Shown: one piece after another, positions 10,550 through 21,100 of the stretch
How the letters are laid out: every line of letters begins with the position of its first letter
Position numbering within the stretch: the first letter of the stretch is position 1
Assembly (NCBI GenBank): GCA_009663005.1
Contig: VIGQ01000920.1
Location: 1 to 30,000, forward strand
Direction: 5' to 3'
Source: Actinidia chinensis
Lineage: Eukaryota; Streptophyta; Magnoliopsida; Ericales; Actinidiaceae
Length of the DNA stretch: 30,000 nt
Notes under the pieces: generated by a model
Database searches by the model: none
Told to the model about the DNA's origin: nothing
What the model saw: the letters and a program-made list of their open reading frames with translations, nothing else
Program-made: the position numbers and the translations under genes

Positions 10550-10738
10550 AGAGACGGAGGTACCTCTAGGACCATAGGGCCATGGCCCCCAAAAAATTTC
10601 TTTTTGTTTTTGTTTTTGTATTTGCCCCCCCCCCCCCCGCCATCCCCTCCCCCCCTTAAAAATATAAGAAAATCCCAACTTTTTTACATTTTTTTACATT
10701 TTTAGCCCCCCGAATCATATTCCCGCGACTCCGTCCGC
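10550..10738. mobile_element. small TIR element, hAT-like, with C14 run
   Basis: The left end (GAGACGGAGGTACC) and right end (CGCGACTCCGTCCGC) are imperfect inverted repeats built on GACGGAG/CTCCGTC. Near-identical short direct repeats flank it: TATTTTGA at 10542-10549 and TATTTGA at 10739-10745. The interior is C- and T-rich, including a run of 14 C at about 10626-10639. The 7-8 bp duplication suggests hAT. The one-base difference may be decay or a homopolymer read error. Confidence 0.5.
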
Positions 10739-10745
10739 TATTTGA

Positions 10746-11430
10746 CCCCTCATGGTTTAGCCAACAACACCTTACCCCCTATCATTTGAAAACCAAACAA
10801 ATATAATGACCCAAATAGTGTAGTAAAACTTTCAATCAGAAAGTGCTTTCTGACAGTCCAATATTCTGCACCTTCAGATGTACAAGCATTGTAACCTCTT
10901 AGAATGTGTTTGACATCATAAAATTCGGTTGGTGGCTTCACAAAATGCTCCAAAAGCATTTGCTCTAGGTCTCCACTCTTACTACGGTTCCAACGCAAAA
11001 TTTCCCAGTTACAAAATACTCATGAAAAATCATCAAGCTGGCACAGCGGAAATGAAGCAAGGAAAACTGCAAATACTAGGAGATAAAAAAATATTGAAAA
11101 ATTCATTGGAAGAAGAAAAGAGAGAAAGAGGCAGGATGAGATTGATTGTTTAGCGATTAAGAGGATAATCCAGAGGTAACACGGGAACACTAAGTTGGGA
11201 TGCTTCGAGGCTTAGGTGTGAGAAAGAGGACCTGACCAGAAAAACCAACGAGTGAAAGAGGACGAGAGAGGAGGAGAAGCTTGTAGCTAAAAAGCTAAAA
11301 GCTTTGAAAGCTGAAAGAGGAAGCTGTGAGGCATAGGAGGAGGCGAGAAGCTAGCTTGTTTGAGAAGAGGAAAGCTGAAATAGGAAGAAGCTGAAAGCTA
11401 AGCTGAAAATTGTGACTCAAAATTAGAGTA
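10746..11430. other. copy B intron remainder: unidentified coding-like fragment and AGCT-rich tract
   Basis: On the minus strand 10998-10750 stays open for 82 codons (..LLEHFVKPPTEFYDVKHIL.. and ..AEYWTVRKHFL..) with normal amino-acid balance. I do not recognise it, and it has no counterpart in P2B ATPases. It may be a transposon scrap. From 11274 to 11408 the plus strand is purine-rich and repeats AGCT more than ten times (AAGCTAAAAGCTTTGAAAGC and so on). The opposite strand is pyrimidine-rich, like a plant 5' leader. Confidence 0.4.
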
Positions 11431-13720
11431 TATTGTTTTATGCACAAACCAAGAAGAAACCAAAACTCTGTTCCAAGCCATGCCCATGAAGTCAAGTCTG
11501 CAGCATGCAGTGCAGAGGCTCATTTGTCCCATCACCAGTGACGGCAATAACTTCCCCAAAGTCACTCTTCAAGTGGTCACCAAAGTTGAACTTTGTCATA
11601 AGGTGGAGGACTAGCCACACCTGTACATATGGGAACAGATTTTGGATCAATTCATTCTAGAAAATCTCTTATAAAAAAAATAGCACGATGAAATACAAGC
11701 ACTCCACACCTGAAGTTTTGGGGGCCCCATCAACTCCTGAAACTGTTGGAGAAGTATAGCAGAAGAGGCTGTCCCTTCGATGGTAAACCATCATCAGTCA
11801 ATATCGCATGATTTAGCTATAGCTTAGCTGTTTTAATATTATCGCCGTGACATACGTACAGTAATACCAGCAGCTAAAACTGTCTGAAAACAGCATTTTT
11901 GACTTCCGGACGCACTGGATCACTAATTCCCAACTACAGGCATCAGCGTAAGTCACCATCACGTACTCTGCATCATTGGAATCAAGATCCTTGAAAGCCA
12001 AGCATAGGTTCGCTCAGCGCTCCACAGCAAAAGACATTTATGTATCCAGGACTTTTGTTTTCTGTTACAATGAGAGATTTGTTTGCACACAATCTCCATT
12101 AATACAAATGAATCTTAGTCACTCTCGCAAAACCAATTTTCTGCTTGCACCGGTGCAGAAAACACGGCTTCCACCTTCAGGGAAGAGCAACATGCATGAC
12201 CTTCTTTTGGAAGGAAGAATTGAAGGGCCACCACGTCCCAATATCTATACGCTGGCATATCTCATCATAGTGACCTCCCAAACGTAAGGGCAAAAATTCT
12301 AGTAAAGCGACTTGTTGGGGTACCTATAAAACCAGTATTGGTTCACTTTTCTCTGCACGACCTCAGATCCAGAATTAAGAAATATAGAGGCAAAAGAAAA
12401 GATGGCCAAACACACTCTCATATTTAGCAGAGTTCAAAATCTGGGGCATCCTATCAACAATTACTTCATCGCAGATCGACCAACCTATCTACCACATTAC
12501 GGGTTATGGTTAATGTCCCCGTTTTATCGTGCAGATACTGCGAACAGAAGCCATGTTCACATGAAGAAAGTTGATTCAAAAGAGACCCCTCGTTCATTAA
12601 TTTTTGGAAGGCAAAAGCAAGGATCAGTGTCACTGCCAATGGCATAACCTCCGGAATTCCAACCACAAGACCGTCACTGCAAATGGCAAACGCAGTTCAG
12701 CAGCTCTTCAAGAGCATCCGTTGTTGACCATTCCAGTAAAACTCATTGTGAAGTGCTTTTCCGCCAAAAATCTAAGCTGGTTAGCAAGAGGAGAAAGTCA
12801 GCAAAGAAAAGGCTAAAGCTATCTTCCCAGAATTGTAGCAATACCATTTAAATTCACCTGAAGTGGTGTCTATTTATCAATTGACTCATAGTCCACATCA
12901 GACTTCCCAGTAAGTTTTCATGCCCACTGATGCCACCAGCATTTTTCCCGACCCTCTTCACTTTGTCCCAGAGAAAACCAGAAAAGGGTCAGTCTCTAAC
13001 ATTCACTGGTTCACTTCTCCAGTCAGCTGACTCATCAACCAACAAAATTGTAACCTTGAACGAAAATTCCCATCAGTTGGAAACAATATCTCCAGTCATT
13101 AGGTGAACGACATCTCCAACTACAGACTAATGGATAGAGAGCCGCTTTGTCACTCCATCTCTAGTAAACAAGCATAAAAAGTTTCTCTTCTGCTCGTCCA
13201 AAGCCCGAAACCGAAAATTGTAAACCTGTTTATAGTCACTGATTGCCATAATACTCCACTGCCAAGATAATAACACAATGGACCCCAAGGGACATCATAT
13301 ATACCTTCAGGCCACCTTCTATGAAATACAAGAACTATAGAGATTTACAGCACCAAACCAAGAGGATGATAAGTGTGATGTAAGCAATGCGTCCCATGTA
13401 AATGCCAGAAACTCTTGCGAGGCTTATCGGTCATACACATTGGAACCAAAGATTTCGGCCAACAGGAAGGGTGTCCTTTGATTGTACGAATTCCCAGTCT
13501 AGTGAGACATCGAGGGACTCGTGACAATTGCCTTCGACACCTGAGAAAGCTTTCAAGTAGTCGTTGATTACGTGAGCTGACCATGGGTGAAAGCATATCA
13601 GGCATCAATTTCAAAACCGGCTGAGAAACCTCCTCTGGTGGCCTGTATTTTGTCACGATACGAACAAACCTTTGCGTCAGACTATATGATTGAAATCGCA
13701 ACAAATATTTGGAGAAAAAA
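11430..13720 (-). pseudogene. copy B large central ACA region (N-terminal half to hinge motif)
   Basis: This block carries the actuator, phosphorylation and nucleotide-binding domains in correct order, from PPEEVSQ (13640) to ALHAADL..GTEF (about 11500-11450). The catalytic DKTGTLT is unchanged at 12508-12528. The PEGLPLAVTL motif has become PEVMPLAVTL, the hinge TGDGTNDAPALHEAD is broken by stops, and at least ten frame changes are needed to follow the protein. I see no clear intron inside, but decay could hide one around 12300-12480. Confidence 0.8.
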
Positions 13721-13934
13721 CAAATTTAAAGGAGTTTTAAATTGTTTTCTTATGAGGTAAGACGTGTACAAGACAGACTGTACCGTCGATATAAACTGCA
13801 ATGTGCTTTTTGAACATAAAGAGATGCCCGCAATTTTTCTGGAAGAATATGAGAAGTGGAAGAATAAAGGAAATCAAATGAGATGCATAACAAAAAGGAT
13901 ACTAATAATAATTGGCGGGGAAATTATTCTCTAC

Positions 13935-14106
13935 CAGGTCAGTGCGTCGACTTTGTGCGAATTCTTCTCTCTTGCTGCGATTGGCCGTGAAACGAAATCT
14001 CCTTTGGATTCCTCGTTATTCCGCATGACTGCCTCCATCTCTCTAGAGCTTCTCCGACGCGTTTTTGCCGGAACGGAGAAGTATTTTGCTCAGATTACTA
14101 CTCCAT
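13935..14106 (-). pseudogene. copy B exon 1 (autoinhibitory N-terminus)
   Basis: It starts ATGGAG at 14106, followed by two stops. In shifted frames come FSVPAK (shared exactly with copy A) and VGEALERWRQS..ITRNPKE. It ends at a GT donor (GACCTG/GTAGAG) at the position equivalent to that of copy A. The matching start, FSVPAK and donor positions in two diverged copies establish this as a real exon. Confidence 0.8.
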
Positions 14107-16402
14107 TTCAGGATTTCTTCCGATGATTACCACTTTCTCTCTCCTCTCCTTTGAAAAGAAGAAGAAGGAAAAGAAGAAGAAATACGAGGGCTTTGGAGAG
14201 AGAGAGAGAGAGAGGGAAATGAGAGAGATCCAGCAGCATAGAGAGGGGTGAAAGAACCTTGCAAACGGGTTTTGAACTTCTTGGTCACTAGGACACGTTG
14301 TTGTTATTGGGTTAAATTATAAAAATATCAACACAAGGGTTTTGGGTCAAAGACAGAAAAACCTATCATGTTTGAGAAATTAGAACGCACCCCTTGAGAT
14401 TAATAGCGCATAACAATTTAATTCCTGCTGTGAAGTTTCCGTTTAGTGTTTTTGGATGGAAGTCTTGATTCATTCCCAAGGCATTTTGGCATGCCAAATA
14501 CCCGTGTTGTGGTTAATGGCAATAAAAAAAGAGATGGATGCCAAGCAAAAACAAAAAAACAAAAAACAGAGGTTGTAGGCGATTACTCTCTCTCTCTCTC
14601 CATTCAATAGTGATGAGCATTGCCAAATGAAAACAATAAATAAAAAAAAAGAGTTGGCCTCCATTTTCTTTCTCAACAATTGATGAATGTGAAACCTATG
14701 GATGGCTCTCTCCGCCCCTGTAATAGTTGGTGAGCAATGACAAAAACAAAGGTGCCAGAAAAAAAATATGTTGTTTAAAAATTTGGGAAGAGCCAACTAA
14801 CAGTTATACATGATCATTTTACCTCGGTGCTGAACCTAGGCTAAACTTGGGCGACCTGCGCAGACGAACAGAAGGTAAAAACGACCGGTGGCTGAAGGCC
14901 GCCCTTAAAAACACCTCCGGTGTGGCATCAGACCAGATGATGATAAAATAGAAAAGTAATAAAAAGAGGTTCTCCAGAGAGAATGAACTAAGGTGGAGTA
15001 TATATTGGGTTTTGTATAAAACCGTACTCATAATGATGGGGGAGCGGACCTGTATATAGGAGCAAATTAGAGGCCAGGTGAGGATTGTTGAGGATACTAA
15101 GGGAGAGATTTCGGGCAACTCAGTTTGGGAAGTTATATACTGTAATTCTGGAAAAATCTCAGGAGGATGCCATGTGGAGAGCAAATTGCAGTCCGCTATC
15201 TAGGAATTGCGAGGGATTCTGTTATTACAAGGAGAGACTCCCGGAGATAAGCCCGGATGCAGGGGGTCGACGCAGAGGATCCGAATTTCAATGATCTAGC
15301 GAGGTGAACTGGGAGGGCGAGGGTTCCAGGTGAAACTGGATTCGATGCTATGCAATGGTCTTGTGGTGGTTCGACAAAGTCCATTGGTGGTCGTAAGGTG
15401 TTAGTAGGGTTGGTTTGGTTGATGTTGTGGGCTAATTACTGTAGGTGTCATGGCAGCAATTATGGTGGCTGTAAAATGTGCTCTAATACCATGAAGATTG
15501 GAAAAGGCGAGATTAGATTCTAAATAACTCTAATACAACATATTATATATAATGAAGAAGATCCTAAGTACAACACACTCCTACTATTCATATCACTAAT
15601 ACTATATAACACACAAATTTTATTTTTTGTAAGTATAATCGATTAAGAGTAAAATATTTAGATCAATTTTTTTAAAAAGAATCTTAGTAATGACTAGTTT
15701 TGTTTGTACGTATAATTTGGAGTTAGGAATCCTTTAAAAGTAAACTATTTAGATAAATTATTTAAAAAAAAATTCTTATTAATAAACATAAAAAAAATGA
15801 ACTAATTTGCAATAAACTATTCTTTGAAGGAAAAAAAAGAATTTTAGTTATTGAACATGTGTGTATTGAGAAAAGAAATTTTGAAGCCTTAAATGTAATG
15901 GCAAGTTTATTATGTTGTCCACAAATTAGTTTCACAGAAAAAATTTTGATAAAACTTTTAAAAGATAAGAAAGTCCGTACTATTTATAAAAATTAATAGG
16001 ACGAATTGTATGCCAAATCCGTAAGGAGAATCATGAAATTGCCCGTTAGTAGTTTTTAGTTCTTACTAGTTATATTTGTAACTAATTTAAAACTCCAATA
16101 TGGTTATGAGAATGAATAACACGTATCTTACCACTAGCTCGGGTGCAACTCTTTTAGGCATTTTACTAATAAATAAGAATTAAAACATTCTAGATCGTCC
16201 TCCGTACACCCACCCGGTCACAACCCAACCTAGATACCCTATTATTCATCTTCTATCTTTTTCTTTTCTTTTTCTTTTCAGTTTCATTTTTGATGCATCG
16301 GAATCAACAGGTTCATTGGCTACAACACCAACTAATTTGGAATTAAAAAGCTGCCACAATTCATCTAACACAAGAGATGTTCTGCTTTATCTACACCCCA
16401 TT
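14107..16402. other. spacer upstream of ACA copy B with repeat scraps
   Basis: It contains a (GA)n microsatellite at 14196-14216, a (CT)n tract at about 14585-14602 and the 12-bp palindrome TTGGCATGCCAA at 14485. Another block (about 14310-14450) is of a kind found repeatedly in plant genomes (..GGGTTAAATTATAAAAAT.., ..AACAATTTAATTCC..). The section 14820-15490 is dealt with separately. From 15540 to 16200 the sequence is AT-rich with nothing recognised. None of it matches the copy A spacer 4197-5560. Confidence 0.4.
14820..15491 (-). mobile_element. possible fragment of an LTR retroelement with PBS-like site
   Basis: GCTCTAATACCA at 15480-15491 is, on the minus strand, TGGTATTAGAGC, one change from the tRNA-iMet primer-binding site. 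The bases next to it at higher coordinates (TGAAGATTGG) would be the inner end of an LTR finishing in CA. The sequence that follows on the minus strand (ATG at about 15450, then a P/T/S-rich frame) resembles the start of a copia gag, but no LTR pair, gag motif or enzyme domain can be shown. Confidence 0.35.
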
Positions 16403-16640
16403 TTTCGCTAGGAAATCAGCGTATTTGTTCGCTTCTCTTGGCATGAATGAATGGACCAGTTCATCGTGTCATCACCATCAAATATTCTTATCGTCCTCTT
16501 TTGAAATGGAACTCTTTCTGCGGCGTCCGTCTTGAATGATCTCAACATCACTTTCTGCATCTGCTCAATTTGGCCGAGTTTGAAACCTTTAGCAGCACAA
16601 TCGTGAGGCCCCTGTAAAATTTGCCACAAGTTCTGTCTCT
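16403..16640 (-). pseudogene. LINE-type RNase H (RVT_3) fragment
   Basis: The minus strand reads LWQILQGPHDCAAKGFK, corresponding to the usual 'ELW.I..GL.LA...GF' of the RNase H domain found at the C-terminus of plant L1-type LINE polyproteins. After a frame change it reads SFMPREANKYADFLAKNGV, an excellent match to the closing 'H..REAN..AD.LAK.G' motif. Spacing between the motifs (about 60 residues) fits. No reverse transcriptase is seen upstream, so this is a solitary fragment. Stand-alone RVT_3 host proteins are an alternative source. Confidence 0.6.
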
Positions 16641-16829
16641 AACACTCCATTGCCATTATCTATCTTATAGTAATCGTACATCACATACCCCTGTTTATCT
16701 TCTCCTTAAAGGCATTTCACCCGGGTTACCACCCCCTGTCCCTCCCTAAACTCCCTCATAACATTTTTCTTCTTAAAAGCATATTTTCCCTCCAATACCT
16801 CTTACTGATCCATCCCTTCTTCTCCTCCA

Positions 16830-17054
16830 TAACAAAACTTTGTAGATTTGGTAATAATAAATATGCTATGGGGGCCAAGAAATTAAGGAAAAACCATGAA
16901 ATCGGTATCTTAGAGCGCATACGATTTGAGAAGCTAAGTAAATTGCAACGCATCATTTTATTCAAGCAAAATCAAAGTCCCCGTCATCAGATATATAGAA
17001 CCTTGCGAGCTCACGCCTTAAGACAGCACAACCGACACTCGGCACTCTTGACGG
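16830..17054. repeat. left part of the copy C 3' flank, interrupted by the copia element
   Basis: This is collinear with 5570-5710: TTGTAGATTTGG.., GGGGGCCAAGAAATTAAGGA against GGGTAAAAGAAGCAGAAGGA, and AAGCAAAATCAAAGTCCCCG against CAGCAAATCAAATTCCGTCC. The match fades about 45 bp before the LTR. The homology resumes beyond the element at about 24985. Confidence 0.65.
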
Positions 17055-17682
17055 TGTTAGAAATGAGAACATAAGCCTTATAAATGTTATTAAATTGTAT
17101 TTTCGAAGAACATACAGAATTTGGAAAAAAATTCAAATTCAACAATAAGCGTTATTAAATTGAATATGAAACAAATTAAACAATAATATAATTGAAAAGA
17201 AATACTAAATAATAAAGTAGGTGAAAAGAATTCGCAACCGAGCTGAGTCTCGTGTTTCACCACGATCTCCTTAAGGCTGATTTTCGGGGTCCCTCACCGG
17301 TGCGTTGACTCAATGGACGGTCGCCTCCCCGGATAAAACAGCAAACTCCGGTTAGTGTTAGCACCGCACTAACCGGTCCTCGAACTCACACAGTGTTTTT
17401 GATCTCTCTCTATGGAGAAGATTAAAACTAAAAGGAAAAGCTCTCTCTTGGAGAGTGTGTGCTCTCAAATATTGTTCTGTTGTGTATTTGAAAACCAAGG
17501 GAGAGGGCTTTATAAGGAGTGGGGAGCCTTCTCATTCATTTCAAGGATTGATGGCAATAATGTGGTGATAATGGCGCCAGAATTCTTTTTGTACCCCTCC
17601 AAAACCCATTATCACCACTTTACTTGGACATATACCATTCAAAATTCAAAATTTTTTTTTCAAAATTTAAAATTTTCCAACA
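17055..17682 (-). repeat. copia 3' LTR
   Basis: On the minus strand it starts TGTTGGAAAATTTTAAATTT and ends ..TTTCTAACA, the usual TGTTGG...CTAACA ends of plant copia LTRs. A TATA-like TTATAAAGCC lies on the minus strand at about 17509-17518. It aligns over its whole length with 24370-24968, with many one-base indels. Confidence 0.9.
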
Positions 17683-17697
17683 ATCCCCCACTGCATG
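17683..17697 (-). other. polypurine tract of the copia element
   Basis: Directly upstream of the 3' LTR, the minus strand reads GCAGTGGGGGAT, a GTGGGGGAT-type polypurine tract that primes plus-strand synthesis in this family. It fixes the orientation of the element. Confidence 0.85.
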
Positions 17698-18169
17698 AAT
17701 CTTTGCCGGAATACTCTCACTGGGTTCATAAAGATAACAATAATTTCCTGTAACAAGAAAGGTAAGCTTTTCGCCTGGAACCTTCTTTTTGTGAAAATCT
17801 ATCGGTCTACTAGCTGAACAGTGAACGCGATGCTTGAACTGTTCTGCCGTTTGTGTAGACCAAGGACAATAGGCACACACAGGATTTCTCCACACTGTAT
17901 TAGTTCTCACGATTGTGTCCGTTTTTTGGCCCTGGACAACACCGCCTGGTTCTAATGGTGTTTAAAGAATTCAGCCTGAAAATTCTCATTGATGTCGGCC
18001 CCTCACCATACTCACATAGGTGACATCGCATCACGATATTCTGCTATACTTGGCTTGAAATTTGCCAGACATAAGAGTCATTAAAAGCAAAGCTTATCCT
18101 TCTTACATTACAGACAGCACTAATTGTATCATAGGAATGGGTAAGAGATAATATCTCTTTAGTGCTATT

Positions 18170-21100
18170 TTAAATTTCATCACACACCATAATTTTCTTT
18201 CCCTTTGAACCTGATCTTGGGATCATCCCATCACTAGGTAGGGTATACCATGACTCTACTATTTTGACATAGGCTTTAATCCCATCCCCCTTGATGCATT
18301 TGCAAAAAACCTGCTCTTTGTTCACTCCTTTGGTTAGCGGCTCCGCGATATTATCTTTTGACTTCACTAGTCTAAGAATAACTCCATTTGTGAGCAGTTG
18401 CTTCATCACAGGTGATTATGTCTACGACGATATTGGTCATAGACTTACCGTTATAACATCTTACTCTGTTCCCTTCCAATTGCTGATTGACTATCACAAT
18501 GTATACCATATTGAGGGCACCAGGTTTGGCCAATTTGGAATATCTTCTTCTAAGAATATTCGAAGCCACTTTGCTTCTTACTCCCTGCTTTATCCAAGGC
18601 AAATGAACTCAGCTTCCATTGTGGTCTAGCAATACCACGTTTGTTTAGAAGATTTCCAGACACTGCAAAGCCTAACCATGTAACGACATATCCACTTGTG
18701 GATTTGAATCTTTACTATCTGATATCCAGTTTGCATCACAATATCCTTCCAACCACAGCAGGATAATTAGTTGTAATGCAATCCATAATCCTTTGTGTAA
18801 TCGTAGATACCTAAGTACTCTAAACGATCGCTTTTTCCAGTGATTCTCCCCATGATTACTTGTAAATCTACTCCAGTTTGCTAACTGGTATGCAATGTCA
18901 GATCGTCGTGCAGTTCATCAAATACATTAAACTGCCAATAATCTGAGAATCTGTCAACTGGAGATACACACCTTCTCCAGTATTCTTGGTGAGATTTAGA
19001 TTGACATCCACAGTGTTTTTTGCTACACATCCTATTTCTTGTCAATTTATCTAGAATTTTCTCATATAATGAGATTGTGACAATTAGTCCATCCAAATGT
19101 TCTAGTGATCTTAATTCCCTAGTATAACATCTTCAACCCCTAAGTCTTTCTATCAACTTGTAGGTCAACATCTTTTTTGTAGTGCCCTTGATCATGTCAT
19201 CATTACTCCAATCTGAGCATGTCATCTACATAAGTCAAATAATGACATATCTTTTCAATGGTTCTTACATAGACACACTTATCCATTCAATTGATTTTAA
19301 TAAAAAAAAAAAATCCATTTGATAACATTGCACTATTAAATAAATTTTTCATGCCATTGTTTTTGGGGTGCTTTGTTTCAATCCAGACAAGATTTGACCA
19401 ACTTGCACACTTTCTTTCTTTCCTCCAGGAGCTACAAAACCCTTCAGGTTGCTCCATATAAATTTTCCTTCCTCAATTCCCATTAGACGGCAGTTTTAAC
19501 ATCCATTTGATGAATTTTTCAAGATTTATTAAACGGCTGCTATAGCTATTTACATTCTTTATGGATGTTATCCCTTGTTACAGTGAATATGTGCAAAGTT
19601 AATCAAGACCCCTTTCTGTTTATAAATCCTTTGACCACAAGTCCGCCTTGTATTTATCAATTGATTGATCCCTCCGCTTTCATCTTCCTCTTGAATATCC
19701 CACTTATATCCGCAAGGGTTTTTGTACAGGAGGAAGCTCTACCATTCCAAGTGTGGGTTTTGAAGATGGACTCAATTTTCACACTGTTCACTAACCTGTC
19801 CTCTTTCCATTGAAGGTGCTTCCAGACAAACATTGCTTTCCTTAAAAGCTTTGAGGCCTCCCTTCTAACAAAAAATGTCAAAAAGTCAGGACCAAGATGT
19901 TAACGTCTCGCCCTCCTTGCGACGTCTAGGTTCATCTTCATTGTCCTCATTCTTGGATCTTTTGAATCCACATTTTCATCAAGTGTTCTTTTTAAATACT
20001 TTGATTCTGTGCACTCTTGCAAGGAATATATTTTCAAGAAACTTGCATTCCGTGACTCGATCACTGTTGTTTTCATGAATGTCAAGTATTTCTGACTTAT
20101 ACACACGAAATCACTATATGCCACTACTATTATGTTGCAACCCAATGAACACACAGTCCACTGTCCTTTGGCCCAATTTGCTTCTTTGGGTAGGGACCAT
20201 TACTTTGTCAAGACCCGCCCCCACACCTTTAAGTATTTATAGAGGACTCTTTCCTTCATAACTCATAAGGTGTTTTTTCTATTTTTTATGGGGTAACTTT
20301 ATTTTAATAATAATTAGAAGTCAGAATTGCTAATCCCCCACAATTTCTGTGGTAGTCAAGACCTAATCAATAAACATTCATCATCTCTTTCAATGTACGT
20401 TTTTACGTTCAGGCAATATACGTTTGTTGTGGAGAATAAGGGCAGTAGTTTGATGGATAATTCCATGTCACCGCGCAGAAGTCACCAAAAGTGAGTCATA
20501 TTACCACCCCTATCACTTCCTCAAAACTTAATCTTTTGCTTAATTGATTTTCCACTTCAATTTTGAAGATTTTAAACAAATCCACACCGCCCATCCTTGC
20601 TTCTAATGAGGTAAACATAACTGTTCTAGTACAAGTCATCCATCAAGGTCACAAAATACCTTTTTTCCTCCTCTAGTCTGGACTCGTTTTAATCACAGAC
20701 ACAATCGGCTTGAATTAATTCTAGAGTTCAGTCGATCTTTCAATATTTTTTAAATGAAATTCGACTATTTTGGCTTCCACGCACATTTTTCACATTTGTA
20801 TTAGGATTTAATTTTCACATTTAGGTACAGTTCAATTTAACTAGTTTCCTTATGTTTCATAATTCACATGTCCTAAATCTTCGTGCCATAAATAAGACGA
20901 CTCCGCAAGTAAGCAGGGGTAGCATTTCTTATTCATTTTTGAAACATTGGAAACAATACAATTGAGTTTAAACAGCCCATCAGAAACCTAAAACCTTCCA
21001 ATGTAACCATTCTTAAGCATTCAAGTTTGTCTGACTCAAAGACTAACTAACCCATGCTAACTACTATGATCCTGACACTAATTCCTTTTTAATGTCTGGC

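Larger units (their letters stand above)
6720..14106 (-). pseudogene. autoinhibited Ca2+-ATPase (ACA4/ACA11-like), copy B, full-length but dead
   Basis: In the family this protein pumps Ca2+ out of the cytosol at the vacuole, ER or plasma membrane. The copy is traceable from start to end with many frameshifts and stops. Exon 1 (14106-13935) reads EALERWRQSCGITRNPKE. At 13720-13340 come PPEEVSQ.GFEID, FGSNVYDR and SQEFLAFTWDALL. At about 13250-13120 come AISDYKQ and RLSIH..VVGDVVHL. At 13050 there is a DES..TG.SEP region. At 12830-12700 come ATILGKIALAFSLLTF and TTDALEELL, and then IPEVMPLAVTL. The phosphorylation motif DKTGTLT is intact at 12508-12528. Next come PFNSSFQKK, LCLAFKDLD, VVGISDPVRP, HGDNIKTAKL and LHAADL (to about 11430). 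After a 3.4-kb intron follow IKWGR..VQFQL (8010-7848), GSAPLTVVQLLWV (7706-7745), LDTVIFNSFVLCQ (ending at donor 7441) and NEINTER..GLLDSW (from acceptor 6958). SIH..VVGDVVHL and AISDYKQ favour the ACA4/11 group over ACA1/2. Confidence 0.88.

Noticed and set aside
12508..12528. Intact DKTGTLT motif suggesting a working P-type ATPase
   Set aside because: The reading frame around it breaks within about 50 codons on either side, and the whole gene needs many frame changes. Only the motif has survived.
14819..15184. 121-codon minus-strand frame as a possible protein
   Set aside because: No recognisable motif. It lies in a segment that looks like retroelement sequence, so the open frame is probably fortuitous.
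17007..17012. GAGCTC on the left and right of the copia element as its target duplication
   Set aside because: The words lie about 42 bp and 18 bp away from the LTR ends, so they cannot be the immediate 5-bp duplication. They more likely reflect shared flank sequence.
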